DNA of 64,000 bases from Globisporangium splendens (GCA_006386115.1 VFIW01000007.1:158693-222692); one strand, 5' to 3'; shown: positions 22,057-34,584, counted from the first letter of the stretch. The notes: generated from the sequence alone by a model not told the origin. Program-made: numbers and translations.

Positions 22057-24269
22057 TTACTCGTCTGCGAAGGGTAATCGCGTCTTGAGATCCTTAAAGT
22101 GGAAGTTCGTGGGGCTCTTGAAGCCGTGCGCGTTGGCCTCAATGACCTTGACGACGTTCGTGGACCCGGACACGGCATCCTGCATGCCGTGGATCAGCAC
22201 GATGATGTCGCCGTTCGCGACCCAGCCTTCCTCCTTGCCGTACGAGATCGCCTTGATCACCAGGCTCTCGGTTCCCAGCATCGACTCAACGCGAAGCGCC
22301 GATACGCCGCTGTGCAATAACAAAGTCAATTGTGAGTGTCCGTCCATAACAAAAACGAGGATGATAAAACACAAGATAAGGACGCAACGCACCGAGAGAC
22401 CCCACTGAGCTGCCGCGCCGTGGATCCGGACGCGGTGACAGCGAGGATCCGCGCCTTGGGACGGTACTTGGCCAGGAACTTCGTGCTGAAGCCCGTCTCC
22501 GTGAACGAAATGATGAGCTTGGCGCGCACATCAATCGACGTCTCGACTGCCGACGACGCGATCGATTCGCACATACTGAACGGTCGAGGCACCACAGCGC
22601 GCATTGCACGGTACAGTTCAGCGTAATCCAGCGCGCCTTCGGCTTCGAGACAGATCTTGGCCATCATCTGCACAGATTCTCGAGGATACATACCCTTCGC
22701 GGTTTCGGCCGACAGCATCATCGCGTCGGTGCCGTCTAGCACGGCATTCGCGACGTCGGTACACTCGGCATTCGATGGAATCGGCTTCTTCGTCATCGAT
22801 TGCAGCATCTACATGAACATTCGCTGAAAGCATGAGCCACCACCAGCAACAGCATTCTTGTCTCGTAAAAGTGCGTACCTGAGTGGACGTCACGACGGGT
22901 TTCCCCGCAATGTTTGCCTTCCGGATGATCATCTTTTGTGCGAGAAAGACTTGCTCTGGAGACAATTCCATGCCGAGGTCACCTCGACTCACGTGGACTC
23001 CATCGGCTTCGCGGATGATCTCGTCGATATTGCGCAATGCCTCAACACTCTCGATCTTCGCATGCACACGGATGTGGCGTCCTCGGTCGCCGAGGCACTC
23101 GCGGATCGCACGAACATTCGCAGCACAGCGCACAAACGAGCCCGAGACGATATCGACGGCCTGGGGGATCGCGAAATTCCTCAAATCGTTCTCGTCTTTC
23201 TCTGTGATGCCCGGGATCTGGATCGCCGCACCGGGGAGGTTCATGTTCTTTTTCTCTTCCAAAGTATGGCCATTCAATACCCGAACGCGGATGGAATCCG
23301 TGTTGCATTCCAGAACCGTCATCACCAAACTGCCATCGTCGCAGAGGATCTTAGAACCTGGTGACACCGACGTCGGCAAGTGAACGTAGGAGCATGTGAT
23401 CCGCGTGTGATCGCCTTCAATCGAGTAATCCGTTGTGATTTCTAATTCTTGACCCGCCTGCCATATTCGCAGATACCCAGCATTCGTTAGTATTGGGTCT
23501 CCATTTCGCCACTGCGGATACAATACCCACCTCCAATTGAACGGCTTTGTGGTCTTTCAGTAACCCTGTTCGGATTTCAGGTCCTTTCGTATCGAGAAGC
23601 ACTGCGCAATGGTACCCGGGACGTGCTTCGACGGCTTTCCGTAGGTTGTGCAAGCTTCGCGCATGCAATTCGTGGTCGCCATGGGAGAAATTCAGTCGAG
23701 CCACGTTCATTCCAGCGTCCAGCAGCTCGCCTACAAAATGATACACCGTAATCCAAAGCGTCAGCAATCAATAAACACGAGCAGATCAACTGATTCCAAT
23801 CGACATTTTTCTGTATCCATACCGAGCATCTCCATAGACGAGCACGATGGTCCAATCGCGCAGATGATCTTGGTCTTTCGACTGCGCACGGGCGGCGGAT
23901 CTAAGATTTGCTTCATGTTTTTGGTTCCAACTTGGAAGTTCTGTTAGGAGAATACACACACACACACACGAACACATCTAAGATCCATACGGAAAACCCA
24001 ACATACAACCAATGCAGCATGACAGGATACAAGCGGATACACATCTGCTGTCGACGTACGCTCATGACGGGCTTCCGGGCGACGATCGAGGACGGCGCCG
24101 GCGTGATCATCATGTCAGCGAGCTCTTGGGACGCCGAGCGGTAGCGGCGCCACGAACCCATGCGCACGGGCGGGAACGCCGCGAGGCGGTGCTGCATCTC
24201 CTTCTCCTCCTTGGAGCGCAGCGCCTGCAGCTTGGCGGCGGGACGCGGGTCCGACGTCGGGTACTGCAT
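22057..24269 (-). CDS. PYK: Pyruvate kinase
   Basis: Six exons, 24269-24060, 23940-23823, 23730-23531, 23457-22879, 22808-22393 and 22309-22057, all phase-consistent, give 591 residues. It makes ATP and pyruvate from phosphoenolpyruvate and ADP. Seen motifs: [39 protein letters not shown] (with the Glu linked to K+ dependence), [12 protein letters not shown], and [17 protein letters not shown]. The C-terminal regulatory domain is present but short. The N-terminus is about 70-100 residues longer than a cytosolic enzyme. The start ATG lies one base after a TTTCTCTAG string that looks like a splice acceptor, so a 5' leader exon is possible. Odd: VSRGD and STQML replace the usual VARGD and ATQML. 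Confidence 0.93.
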
Positions 24270-24726
24270 TCTAGAGAAATAGAAAGAGGGTGACGCTGCC
24301 GACGTCGCCGCGTTCGTTCTTCTTCTTCCGCGCTTCCGGTGCTTTGGGCCGCGCGCCGAACTTGAAGAAATGCCCTTTCGGCTTCCATAATTAAGGCCAA
24401 AAGAGATGCGCAAGCGAGCATAAGCACATGCTCAAACAGTTGAGAACCCCACGGCGACCTCCACAGACTAATCGACCTCTCAAAACCCATTCGCTCAAGC
24501 TTCAACGTCACTGAAGCTTTATATTTGGGTTTTGAGGGAACCCGGATCTTATTCTGTTTGCTTTGAAAGATGACCCGCGTGGGTTTTGGAAACCCGCGTG
24601 GGAGTTGGAAAACCCGACCCATGGAAGAGATTGTGTCTGTTACTGCTGCACCATCGTTTCGAGCGTCGCCTGCCTGAATGACACCATCCGCACTCGAAGA
24701 CGCGCGTGCGGGATTGCGGAGGAATT
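24270..24726. promoter_or_regulatory. Divergent promoter, pyruvate kinase / PH-like gene
   Basis: A 457-bp head-to-head gap. It contains CAAGCTTCAACGTCAC at about 24495 and a cluster of AACCCG or its complement (24535-24625), both echoed in the divergent promoter at 27.5 kb. A 44-codon upstream frame at 24678-24812 overlaps the start of the PH-like gene. Confidence 0.45.
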
Positions 24727-26613
24727 ATGACGAAGACGAGCAACAATCCGAGTCCAAGGCGGTCCAGCGCGACCAGTCCGCGCATCGCAAGCGGCAGGCA
24801 CAGCGGCAGTGAGTGGAGCAGCCACGCACATGCAGCGGATGCCGCGCTTCATCGCGGCTCCGTGATCCAAGACGAGAAGATGAGCAAAGGCAGCCCTTCG
24901 CTGCTGAAGCAGATCGTCACGAAGAACCATCAGCAAGCAGCGGCGATCGAAAAGCAGAAGCAGGAAGGATTGCGATCCCCAAAGCAGCAAGGGGAACCGG
25001 AGCTTACCCACGACGGCAACAATGCGTCCATTGTGCTGGACGAACAGCTCGCTGTGGAAACCCCGTGGACTCCCAAATCGCTTGGGCGAGCTAAGACTGC
25101 GATCATTTACAAGGTATGTGCGTATACTATATTGCTAGTGGATGTTGGGTATGTGGGTTTATTTATGAACAAGCGTGTTTTTAATGTAGCAAACGCTGAA
25201 TGACACGCTGCTGGTCTTGGAGCGCAACATCTTCTTCTTTGCGGACTGGGTGCCGTACTTTGTGTCTCTTCAAGAAGACCACATCCTGCTGTTTAAGAGC
25301 CGCGAGCGGTGGGAGCAGGGCCTCAAGCCGGATAAGGTGACTACTCGTGGAGCTGATTGAGTGTTCGCTGTTGCTTTCTTTCTATTTACCCCTTTGTGTG
25401 TGTAAATGTGTACACATAAATCCAGGTCATTGCGTTGCATCATATGCTGCTGCTAAGTGAAATGAAGGTCGATGATGGAGACGGGGGTAGTCACTCACGC
25501 CTTTTCCATAGAAAGCTTTTGGAGACCGATGAGCTTGACGAGGTGGGTCCAAATGTGCGAGTCTCTTTGGCAATCGCTGGTCATTTCAACCACAAGCTCA
25601 TGCTGCCCTTTTGCTTGTTACAGTGGCTGAATGAAGAACTTCATCAGAGCGTGGTTGTCGGATCCGGGAGCAGAGCTGGCGGCGTGCTCTCCAACAACCC
25701 GCATGCAAGTGCTCGCTGCGTGGTTGAGTTTGCCTCACACAACCAAAGTACTTTTGAGCTGTGGACGAAATCTATCCGCCGCGTTCTGCAAGCGAAGCGC
25801 GAGCAACACGCGCACGCAAACAACAACACGAAGGGTCGGAGTTCAGAGGGTGATGACGATTTTTCCTTGCAAGAAAACAACATATCTCCCTCGAGACGTG
25901 CGATGCAGAAAGTGTGGGTATCTCCTGGCCAAGACTCCCGATTGACGCTCCACCAAAGCGAGATCTGGTGCAACCGCGTGCTCTCGGGTGAAAAGGAGAA
26001 AGCCGAGTCGGAGATCCGGCGTATCGTTGCGATGGAAAAGCTTGTGGCGCAGGTCACGAACCCTAGAATGGCGTTACTGGTGTACGAGAAAGTGAGTCGC
26101 GTGCACGAGCTCTTTATTGCGAGCAGCAGACGTGAAATCGAGAAACTCGATGCACGCGAAACGCGTTTGTCAGCCGAGATCCTCAACTTTTTCGCTGATC
26201 ATTTGAAGCGCAAGTACTCGGTTTTCCTCATTCTCGCCCTGGCGTACGGCGTTGGCGAAGAACAGATTCGTGACGCTCATGAATCAATGTGTCTAGAGAA
26301 CGCTGCTACTCATGCCGGTGTCGGTGGAGGCAGCGGGGAACAAGAGCGATCGGTTTCTTCGTACGGTTTCGAAGACCCCGAGAGCCTCGAGCTGTACGAG
26401 AAATACCGAGATGCCGCCCTCAACTACCACAGAATGAATTATGGGGACAGCTCCGCCGCGGAGGAAGAGGATGCGATCATGCATCTCCCCGTGATGCTGC
26501 AGGTTGCAACGGTGCGGCGTGATCATGAAGAAATTACCGCGATGCTCTCGATTATGCAGACGATCAAGACTCGGCTCACGCAGCACTGCGTTGAGCAAGA
26601 GAATGATTCCTAA
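24727..26613 (+). CDS. PH-domain-like protein of unknown function
   Basis: Three exons, 24727-25113, 25190-25336 and 25426-26613, in phase, give 573 residues. The region from exon 2 into exon 3 reads like a pleckstrin-homology fold: a strand with WVPYFVSLQEDHILLFKSRE, later strands in VRVSLAIAG, and an ending helix STFELWTKSIRRVLQAKRE. The insert between strands is long. The C-terminal half is predicted mostly helical and contains SGEKEKAESEIRRIVAMEKL and VYEKVSRVHELFIASSRREI. The N-terminal 130 residues are basic, Ser-rich and probably disordered. PH folds bind phosphoinositides or proteins, but this assignment is by eye only. A different-frame ATG at 24678 opens a 44-codon reading frame that overlaps the start; it may be an upstream ORF. 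Confidence 0.6.
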
Positions 26614-26767
26614 GCAGATGCGTACATGGTTCGCATGGAAGAGATGGTGTGTATGAGCTTGAAACTGCGAGATGGCGGTCGCTGGTGTATGACTCGGCAC
26701 GACGACGGAAAACATGTATTGTACTCTGCTTAAAAGTAAATATTAGCCTCATGTTCATTAGTGAAAG

Positions 26768-27495
26768 CTAGAATTCTGTGGAGAATGTGTCGGGAAGACT
26801 CGAGGTTGACTCGAGCGATTCGATGTGATCGTGCATTTGCAGGATCAGCGATCGGAAGAACGGATTGGCGATGTAGAGTTGAGAGAGCTGCTCCATCGAC
26901 ATGGCGCCATCATCGTCTACGCGCTTTGTTTCTACAAGAGGTTCGATACCTGTGCGAGAAATGCAAACGATGAATCTTTTCGCCGTCTATTGTTCACACA
27001 ATGCTGCATGCGTATGCAACATCTGACGTACCCCAAGCGTTCATCATCATCATTGCAGCTCCCAACGCATCGTCATCATCTTTCATGCGAACTCTGGCAT
27101 CAGCCACAAAAAACAACATAATAAACGATGCCGATCCAACATAACACACTCTTGCGCATTTCTACTCACAGAAGCGACTCCCCGGTCAGCATCGTCACTT
27201 TCAGCATCCGTCTTTTCACTTTCACTGCGCGTATGCGAGATACATCCACATTCATCCACACGTGTTCGCTGCTCTCCTGACGATCTTGCCGAGATCGACA
27301 CAGCGGTGCAAAGTAGCGCAAGATAGTCATCGGTCTGTCGGTCTCTGTCGCCAACGCGGACGCCGATGGAGACGAGATCTTCAGCTCCGTTGGGTGAATG
27401 CGCATGCGGAACACCTTCTTCAGTGCCTGCAGCTTGTGCGCCGCACCGCTTTTCTTCCTGCGCATGCGCACGACCCGCACGTCGAAGACCCGCAT
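26768..27495 (-). CDS. Small hypothetical protein, three exons
   Basis: Exons 27495-27170, 27093-27032 and 26949-26768 splice in phase to give 189 residues. Support comes from clean GT-AG junctions and from the sensible last exon (EPLVETKRVDDDGAMSMEQ, LYIANPFFRSLILQMHDHI). The N-terminal part is basic (MRVFDVRVVRMRRKKSG) with a repeated pattern of hydrophobic and Arg/Lys residues. I recognise no family. It is head to head with PYROXD2 across a 230-bp promoter, which may mean co-expression. The first ATG in frame was chosen; an upstream non-ATG extension is open. Confidence 0.55.
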
Positions 27496-27725
27496 TCCCG
27501 ATCCACTTGCTATCTTGCGCGGCAAAACCTAAAATGACCACCACTCTCGCGCACAAGCTTCAACTTCAACTTCAACGGGTCGACAGATGCGAAACCCGGG
27601 TTTCAAAGTGCCAACCCGCGCGAAGCAATTTGCCTCACAAAAAAAAAGCATTCCGCATTTGCAGATTCGCCAACGATCCGCCAAGCAAGAGAACAAGCCA
27701 TTCACGTGCATTCTACCTGTTGCCC
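27496..27725. promoter_or_regulatory. Divergent promoter, hypothetical / PYROXD2
   Basis: 230 bp between head-to-head starts. It holds CAAGCTTCAACTTCAAC at about 27555 and several AACCC/CCGGG elements (27575-27625), matching motif types in the pyruvate kinase / PH-like promoter. Confidence 0.45.
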
Positions 27726-30530
27726 ATGCGTTTGGCTCGGGCGGCGCTAACGCGCAAGAAATGGTGCGTGTAGCTGTGTATTTTGTGTATACCAAGCGCT
27801 CCATATGTTTGATGCTGCGGCGAGCTAACAGTGCCGTGGCTTCTCTTTGGATAGGGATGCGATCGTGGTCGGAGGTGGTCACAATGGACTCGTCGCCGCA
27901 GCGTATCTTGCCAAGGTATAGTGATTCGCTCGCCTCTTAGGCGGCAACGGTAGATGACTGGAAGAGATAAATGTGAGAGTTAACATGGTGGCGTGACAAT
28001 AACATGGGTACACACCTGGAATAGGCTGGGAAGCAAGTGTGTGTGCTGGAGAAGCGGCATCTTGTGGGCGGTGCAGCAGTGACCGAGGAAATCATTCCGG
28101 GGTTCAAGTTCTCGCGAGCGTCATACGTGTTTTCGCTGTTTCGGCCGCAGATTATCAAGGATCTGGAGCTGTATGAGCATGGACTGGAAGGTAAAGTGCA
28201 GTGTGCATGTTTGTCGAATTATCCGATCTGACTGTTTCACATTTATGCTTGTTGTTGATGTTGCGTGCAGTATACCCACGTGATCCATCCTCTTTCACCC
28301 CGACATTGGATGGACGCAGCCTTATCCTCGGTAGCGATATGGCTGAAAACCAGAGAAGTATCGGTGCGTAACGACACAAATCTACCGCGGATATCATCCG
28401 AGTCATTTAGATGCGCTCTCGTTAGCAAACTGCCAATCTCTATTTGCTGTGAACAGCTCAGTTCTCACAGGCGGATGCAGAAGCGTATCCAAAGTACAAT
28501 GATATGTTGGAGGTAGGCGTGTGTGTAATGAAACGTTAGGTTCGTTTGCTGTCGGTGGAAGGTACTCAACGATCTTGTGTTATGTTTGTAGACGATGGTT
28601 GACTTCTTTGTGCCAATGATTGACGAGGTACGATTGTCTTAAAGGAGTAGACGCAGCCCGTTCTTTTTTCTCATTGAAACGTGTTGATGTTGTAGCTGCC
28701 TCCCGATGTACACGTGGTTTTCAACACCAATTCTTCAATCAGGTATTGTGCGTTCGTTGTGATGTCTGGAACAACCTACTGTAGCTGTGACTGATTCAAC
28801 AGCGTCACTGAACATTGAATGGAGCAGCCGTCGGGTGGATGCTATTCAATCAATGATGAAGCTTGGCTATCGATCAGGCAAGCTTGGCAAGGAACTGACG
28901 ACATTTCTAGAGTTTATGACGGCGCCTGCGACCAAAATTCTTGACAAGTGGTTCGAATCCGATATCCTCAAGGCTACTTTGGCAACTGATGCAATTATTG
29001 GCGCAAAGGTTCGTGAAACGAGATTTTAGTCTTGGTTGTGGCATGACGGTGCAACTATGTCTATTGTTGCCTGTGGTCAATGTCTCCAATGCTTAGGTAT
29101 CTCCATCAACCCCAGGATCTGCTTACATTCTATTTCACCATGTGATGGGAGAAGTGAATGGAGTGAAGGGCATGTGGGGTCACGTGAAAGGCGGCATGGG
29201 GGGAGTTTCTCAAGCTCTCGAGAAATCTGCAATCAAGGCTGGCGCCGAAATCTTCACAAACGCACCTGTCAAATCGATCAACGTGCACGATGGGAGAGTT
29301 CAAGGAGTTAGCCTGGAAAGCGGGGATGTGATTGACTCCGATTTTGTGCTCTCAAATGCGAGTCCGATGATCACGATGCTCGATCTGCTGGATGAAAAAG
29401 TGCTTCCAGAAAGAGTAGTGACGCATTTCAAGAAGAATTGGAATTGTGAATCCGCTTCCACAAAGGTATGCTGTACTTGTGTGCGGAAACTATTAGGAAA
29501 TGCAAGTGGCGCTGATGTCGTATCCATGTCAGATCAATGTTGCACTCGATCGTCTGCCAAACTTCTCGTGCATTCCAAACACTGGTGATGGAAACACCCC
29601 AATGCGCCACCATCGAGGCACAACGCACTTTGAAGACTCCATGGAGCAGGTGTGCGCCTTTTTGAAGCTCAGTGAGGCTGCAATTAAGTGGCTGTACTTA
29701 CCGGTGTACGATTATTGAAATATGCAGATTGAGGACGCATTCTTGGATGTTCAGCACGGATACGCTTCAAAACGACCTGTGATCGAGATGAATGTGCCGA
29801 CGTCGCTGGACCCATCGATTGCCCCTCCAGGTGATGTATTTGTATTTTTTCAAGTGCAGACAGCTTTGAATTAAACGCTCTAATCCTTTCTTTGTAGGGA
29901 AACATGTTGCACTTCTTTTTGTTCAATACACTCCTTACATGCCGAAGGTAAGGTGCTGCGCTTTGATCCAACGTGTCCGAGTTGACTGAATGAGAGCTTT
30001 TCATGTTGTAGGATGGAAGCTGGGATACTCCAGGAAAGAAGGAAAAATTTGCTGATCAAGTGTTTTCGGTCGTCGATCAATTCGCTCCTGGTTTCAAAAA
30101 CTCTATCATCGGATACGACATGCTCACTGTGAGTTTATGCATCAACCTGCATTTGGTACCTGCCGGGCTTGCAGGACTAATCCAACATTTTGTTGTCAAC
30201 ACAGCCACCAGATCTTGAGCGGATTTTCTCGCTCCCAAAAGGAAACATTTTCCATGGAGCTATGGGGCTGGACCAAGTGAGTTCTCACATTGTTTGCGAT
30301 GTGTTGGCAAGTGTTAATCGGTGAAAACAACTCCTGTCTGTCTGTAGCTTTTCTGGATGAGACCCATTCCTGGGTATTCCGATTATCGCTCTCCAATTCA
30401 GGGTCTCTACCTCAGCTCAGCTGGCTCGCATCCAGGCGGAGGCGTCATGGGGGCGTGTGGTCGAAACTCCGCAATGGTATGCCTGAAGGACATGCAGTCG
30501 AACCGAACCATCAAGGAGCGTCTTGCATAA
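27726..30530 (+). CDS. PYROXD2: PYROXD2-like FAD-dependent oxidoreductase (mitochondrial)
   Basis: Fifteen exons: 27726-27763, 27855-27915, 28025-28190, 28271-28363, 28457-28512, 28592-28627, 28696-28742, 28825-29008, 29097-29465, 29533-29649, 29728-29830, 29898-29947, 30012-30128, 30205-30276, 30348-30530. They sum to 563 residues, close to human PYROXD2 (581). Exon 8 has the least certain acceptor. The FAD-binding Rossmann motif is [17 protein letters not shown]; strong matches to the human protein include [47 protein letters not shown] and [16 protein letters not shown]. The family is phytoene-desaturase-like and sits in the mitochondrial matrix or inner membrane; its substrate is not established. 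The short Arg/Lys-rich N-terminus fits a targeting signal. It is by far the most intron-rich gene in the window. Confidence 0.92.
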
Positions 30531-30801
30531 AGGGGAAGAAAGAAAATACAAAGCACGTGTTTTTTTTTGTTTTTTTTGTTTTTCGCGTTAAATTAGATTA
30601 TTTGTACCGTTTAATCTATGGTATCGATCACAATGTGGTTTTGTTTCTGTTTTTCTCCCAGATCCTGCGCACCAGAGACGGAAGACGCGGTTCGATGGCG
30701 ACAAGACCGAAAATCGATCCTCCTGGGCGGTGGGTGCGTGATCCGAACATCAATGACGTATATGCAAGGGGCTCATCTTCCATCGTGAACAGCTTGGCTG
30801 T

Positions 30802-33377
30802 TTACACTTCACCCGACAAATTCTGCAGCTGAATGCTACGTCGACCCGTGAACGCCGAGTCGAGCATCTCGTCTTCATCGACCAGGAACGAGTTCGTCGT
30901 GTCGCTCACGTAGCTGAACTTGCCAAACGTGTCGTTGTCTCGCTCGGGTTTCCTTCGCGCGCGCGAGTGCGGGCTTCGCCACGCAAAGATCATGCTGAAG
31001 AAGCTGCCCGTCGAGTACGTCTTCGACGCCAGGAACTTGTCGTAGTTGATGTCCGGGTTTTTCATCTTCTCTTCTTCCAGAGAGAGCGGAGCAGGCACCC
31101 ATGGCGGTTGAATCTTCTTACGAAGCACGAGGTCCCACTTAGTGTCTTTAAAGAACGGGTGCATGAGGATCTCACTCGCTTGCCGAGCTCCAAGACGCTT
31201 CGTCGGATCTTTCTCGAGCAAGCCAATGATGAGGCTTCGAGCCTCTGGAGGTAGGTTACATTTTGGAGGGAACTTCACAGGGTCTTTCTCAATCAGCTTG
31301 TAAAGCACGGACACATTCAGGTGGTGGAACGGACGCTTGGCGAGGAGCATCTCGTAGATCAGAATACCCAAGCACCACCAGTCCACGGCCTTGCCGTAGT
31401 CGCGAGACCGCTTGGGCTTCAGCAGCTCCGGCGCAGTGTACGCTGGCGAACCAGCCATGGTTCTTGCTCCGCTCAGTTGGCTCACACTGGTCTTGGACAA
31501 CCCAAAGTCAACCAACGCGACATTGCCTTCGTCGTCAATCATGATGTTGTCCGGTTTCAAGTCACTAAAGGATGGATAATCGCCAAAAAAGTTAGCTACA
31601 ACGACATGATATGACACGGGAACGGGAACACATGGCAAACGTACCGGTACACAATGTCACACGCATGGAGGTGGCAGAGCGCAAGCACGATCTGGGAGAC
31701 ATAGAAACGCACGCGCGGCAGATCAATCGCGATCTTCACGCGGTGCTCCTTGTTGTTCGAGAAACGGTTCATGTGCGTGTACAAACTGCCACCAGGGTAG
31801 TATTCCATGCCAAGGAACACGCGGGAATGGCTTTGGAATGAGAATCGCAATGGTGCGATGAACGGGTGGTGCACGTCGCGAAGGATGCGCATCTCCGTCT
31901 TCGTGCGCAGCTTGTCGTAGTTGGACATCGAGCTCTTCTCGAGGATCTTGACCGCAAAGATCTCGCCCGTGTTTTTGCGCTCTGCGAGCACGACGGTGCC
32001 GAACGTGCCCTTTCCGAGCACACGGTTCACATGGAAGTGCTGGATCGAGAGCGACAGCACGCGCTTGGACGTCGTCGCTTGGAACACGCGGTCGTTCTTC
32101 ACCGACTTCTTGTCCGAGTCGGACATCTGGAAAGCCATGAGGTCGACTTCGATGTGCATTTGCATGCTCAAGACGCGGCCGCCAGGACTCAACTGGAGCT
32201 CATCGCGCGTGTTGAACGCAAACTCGCGCTGCAACGACTTGTTCCAGATCTTGCCCGTCGCCAGCACTTGCATCACGTTCGGTTGCTTTGTGTTCAAGTA
32301 CCGCGAGACTGTGAACTTGCGGAACTGCACAAACTTGGACAAGCCCAACACGACATCCACGAGTCCCTCGCGACCGTGAAACACCGACGACGGGAAGAAT
32401 TCACAAGGGTACCGCACCGTGAGGATCATATCGGTCGAGCAGAGCGGGAACAAGCCGATGAAGTTGGCCGCCGACTCGTTCACTCCGCGTGGCTCCAGGA
32501 ACTGCGCCGTCCACAGCGAGTAGAATTGCCGAACAGTGTTGAGGTTGCGGGTCTTCCAGTCCAGCGACGAGCGCACGGTCTGCGCCAAGATGGCGTTCGT
32601 CGTGAGCGTGTTGCGGCCGTACATTTGTTGCTGCTGCTGCTGCAAGTCCGAGTCACAGCCCCCAGATGTCGTCGTCGCGCTTGTGCTCATCTTCTGGCCA
32701 CTGGCGTTCTGCACCGCTTGTTGAATCATTTTGATCCAGATCTCCGACTCGATGGCTGTGCGCGTGTACAGCGCAAACACTTTGTTGATCGTGGTGGTGA
32801 CGAGGACACCGTTCGCGCGCGCGTCATCCTTCCTCGCGCCCGTGACCGTAACGCGGCCGCGGAACTTCTCCGTGTCGATCATCGCGACGTCCTTCGACAC
32901 GTAGTACGAGAACGTCGTGCCCGACAGGATCGCGTACCGGTACCGCCACGAGCGCACGACGTGGCCCTGCTTCCAGAGGTACCCTTCCCAGTCGGTCTCG
33001 AACATGTCGTCGAACGTGTCGTTCTCATCGGCGCACACGCTGAGGCGAACGCGGCTCGCGCCACTCGACGCGCCGGCAACCCCGCTGTTGCCGTTCCCGC
33101 TGCCGCTCCCGTCGGCCACGGACGACGACGTCACGGACGCGTCGGTGTCGCCGCCGAAGGAGTCGCGACCGTAGAACGTCTGACTGGGGCGCAGCGAGTA
33201 CGGCGACGCGCGCGGTGGGTCGCCCGCGAGGAACTTGCTGATCGCGGCCGACGTGTTGAGGTTGTGGAGACTGGTGGCGCTCGAGCCGCCGTTCATCGTG
33301 CTGCGCTCACGCATGGCCATGGCCTCCGCGTCCTCAGGGGCGAAGAGCGTGAAGCGCGGCCGTTCGCGGTCCTGCAT
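30802..33377 (-). CDS. AGC-family protein kinase with PH and NTF2/SnoaL-like domains
   Basis: Two exons, 33377-31645 and 31564-30802, give 831 residues. Order: Ser-rich N-terminus; PH domain about 128-230 (EGYLWKQGHVVRSWRYRYAIL to IWIKMIQQAV); a Gln run; a region about 270-430 that looks like an NTF2/SnoaL fold (TVRQFYSLWTAQFLEP, HGREGLVDVVLGLSKFVQF, GGRVLSMQMHIEVDLMAF); and the kinase about 450-720. Kinase landmarks are GKGTFGTV, AVKILEK, VYRDLKPDN, VDFGLSK and the activation-loop TMAGSPAYTAPE, followed by an AGC tail (PPWVPAPLS, FSYVSD). The phosphorylatable loop Thr and hydrophobic tail motif suggest PDK1-type control. PH plus NTF2-like plus AGC kinase is not an animal or fungal layout. 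It faces PYROXD2 tail to tail. Confidence 0.88.
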
Positions 33378-34584
33378 GTAGTAGGAAGAGTGGCTTTCTC
33401 GTGAGCTTCTCTCTCGCGTACCCCTTCGCGCGGGGCTTTTACTTTCCGCTCTGCTTTAGGCTCGGAGCGACGGCGCAACAACCAAATAGAGCGAGAAACG
33501 CCGCGGAAGAGAGAGCCGTGAAAAGTAACCAAAATTACTTACGGAGAGAACCCTGTAAATGTATGATATGTGTATGAAAAAATAACCCACGAGGCGTTAC
33601 GAATCTCTCGCGCTTTGCGGCTGTTTTGTCTTCTTCCGGTTGGCCGCGTGTGGCGAATGGCGCGAAGAAAAAAAAGAGGGAAACGCGGGTCGAGTGCGGG
33701 CGAGTATTGCTTTCTAGCAGTGAGCGACCGATGCTTGGTGGTTTCCTTTCCTTTCTCTACAGCAAGCGCCACACAAGCGTAAACGCGGCTTTTGTAGGAG
33801 GGGAATGTGTCCCAAACCAGATGCTGTCTATCCCGTTTGCAAAATAAAACGCGCAAAATAAAGCCACCACACTCTCTGTCTCCCCTTTTCCCGAATGAGC
33901 ACAGAAAAAGGGAGAGCAAGCGATCGATTGATCGGTCGATGTAAATTACTTTCACAAGCTGTGCATGAAAAAATCATCAAATCAACTTCCTCCCGTGGAA
34001 CGTGCAAAGAAATCTTCCCCTGAAAAGGGAAACGAAAGAAAGAAACCGTTGCAAATTGCACTTGTCAGCGCTACCCACTTCAGGCTTTTTACGAAATAGA
34101 TTACATCCCGCACAGTTTTCGAAAATATAAATTTCTCGCTGGCACGTTACTGGGCTTCAGTTCGCCGTGTCACTGGACTTTTTCACACCCGCGTCGGAGC
34201 TGCAATCGTTGATGCGGTGATTATCAAGAGGCGCATTCTCCTCTCATATCTTTTCTCTGACTCATTTACCTTAGATACAACGTCGCCTTTCGCATTCCAC
34301 TCGTGCAGTGCGAAACTAGCAGTTGTACAGCCTCTTGATAGCAATGAAAATACTCGACAACCAATACTAGAGGTCAACTGCCTGAGCTTCTGCGTGCAAA
34401 CGACTGAAACCACCTCTCTGCACAGAGTGGCGACTGTCGTCGCAGCAGATGAGCCGACGTCACCATTTTTTCGGATCCGTCGACAGGATTTTGTCCTTTC
34501 GAAACAAGATCGGCGCACAATGGATCGCACGTGCGTGCATTTTCATAGATGAACAACGAGTGGCGCGCACGCGGAGTGTGTGAA
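33378..34584. other. Intergenic upstream of AGC kinase
   Basis: About 1.2 kb of AT-richer sequence containing the kinase promoter and 5' leader. Short open frames on both strands have no domain features. No tRNA or other RNA gene was recognised. Confidence 0.5.

Noticed and set aside
30660..30835. Alternative last exon of PYROXD2 after a CCCAG acceptor at 30660
   Set aside because: Reading straight through to the TAA at 30528 gives the C-terminus expected for the family; the alternative adds an unrelated tail that runs into the kinase gene.
31866..33404. 512-codon plus-strand frame opposite the AGC kinase
   Set aside because: Arg/His/Val-rich translation with no domain; it mirrors a clearly conserved kinase on the minus strand.
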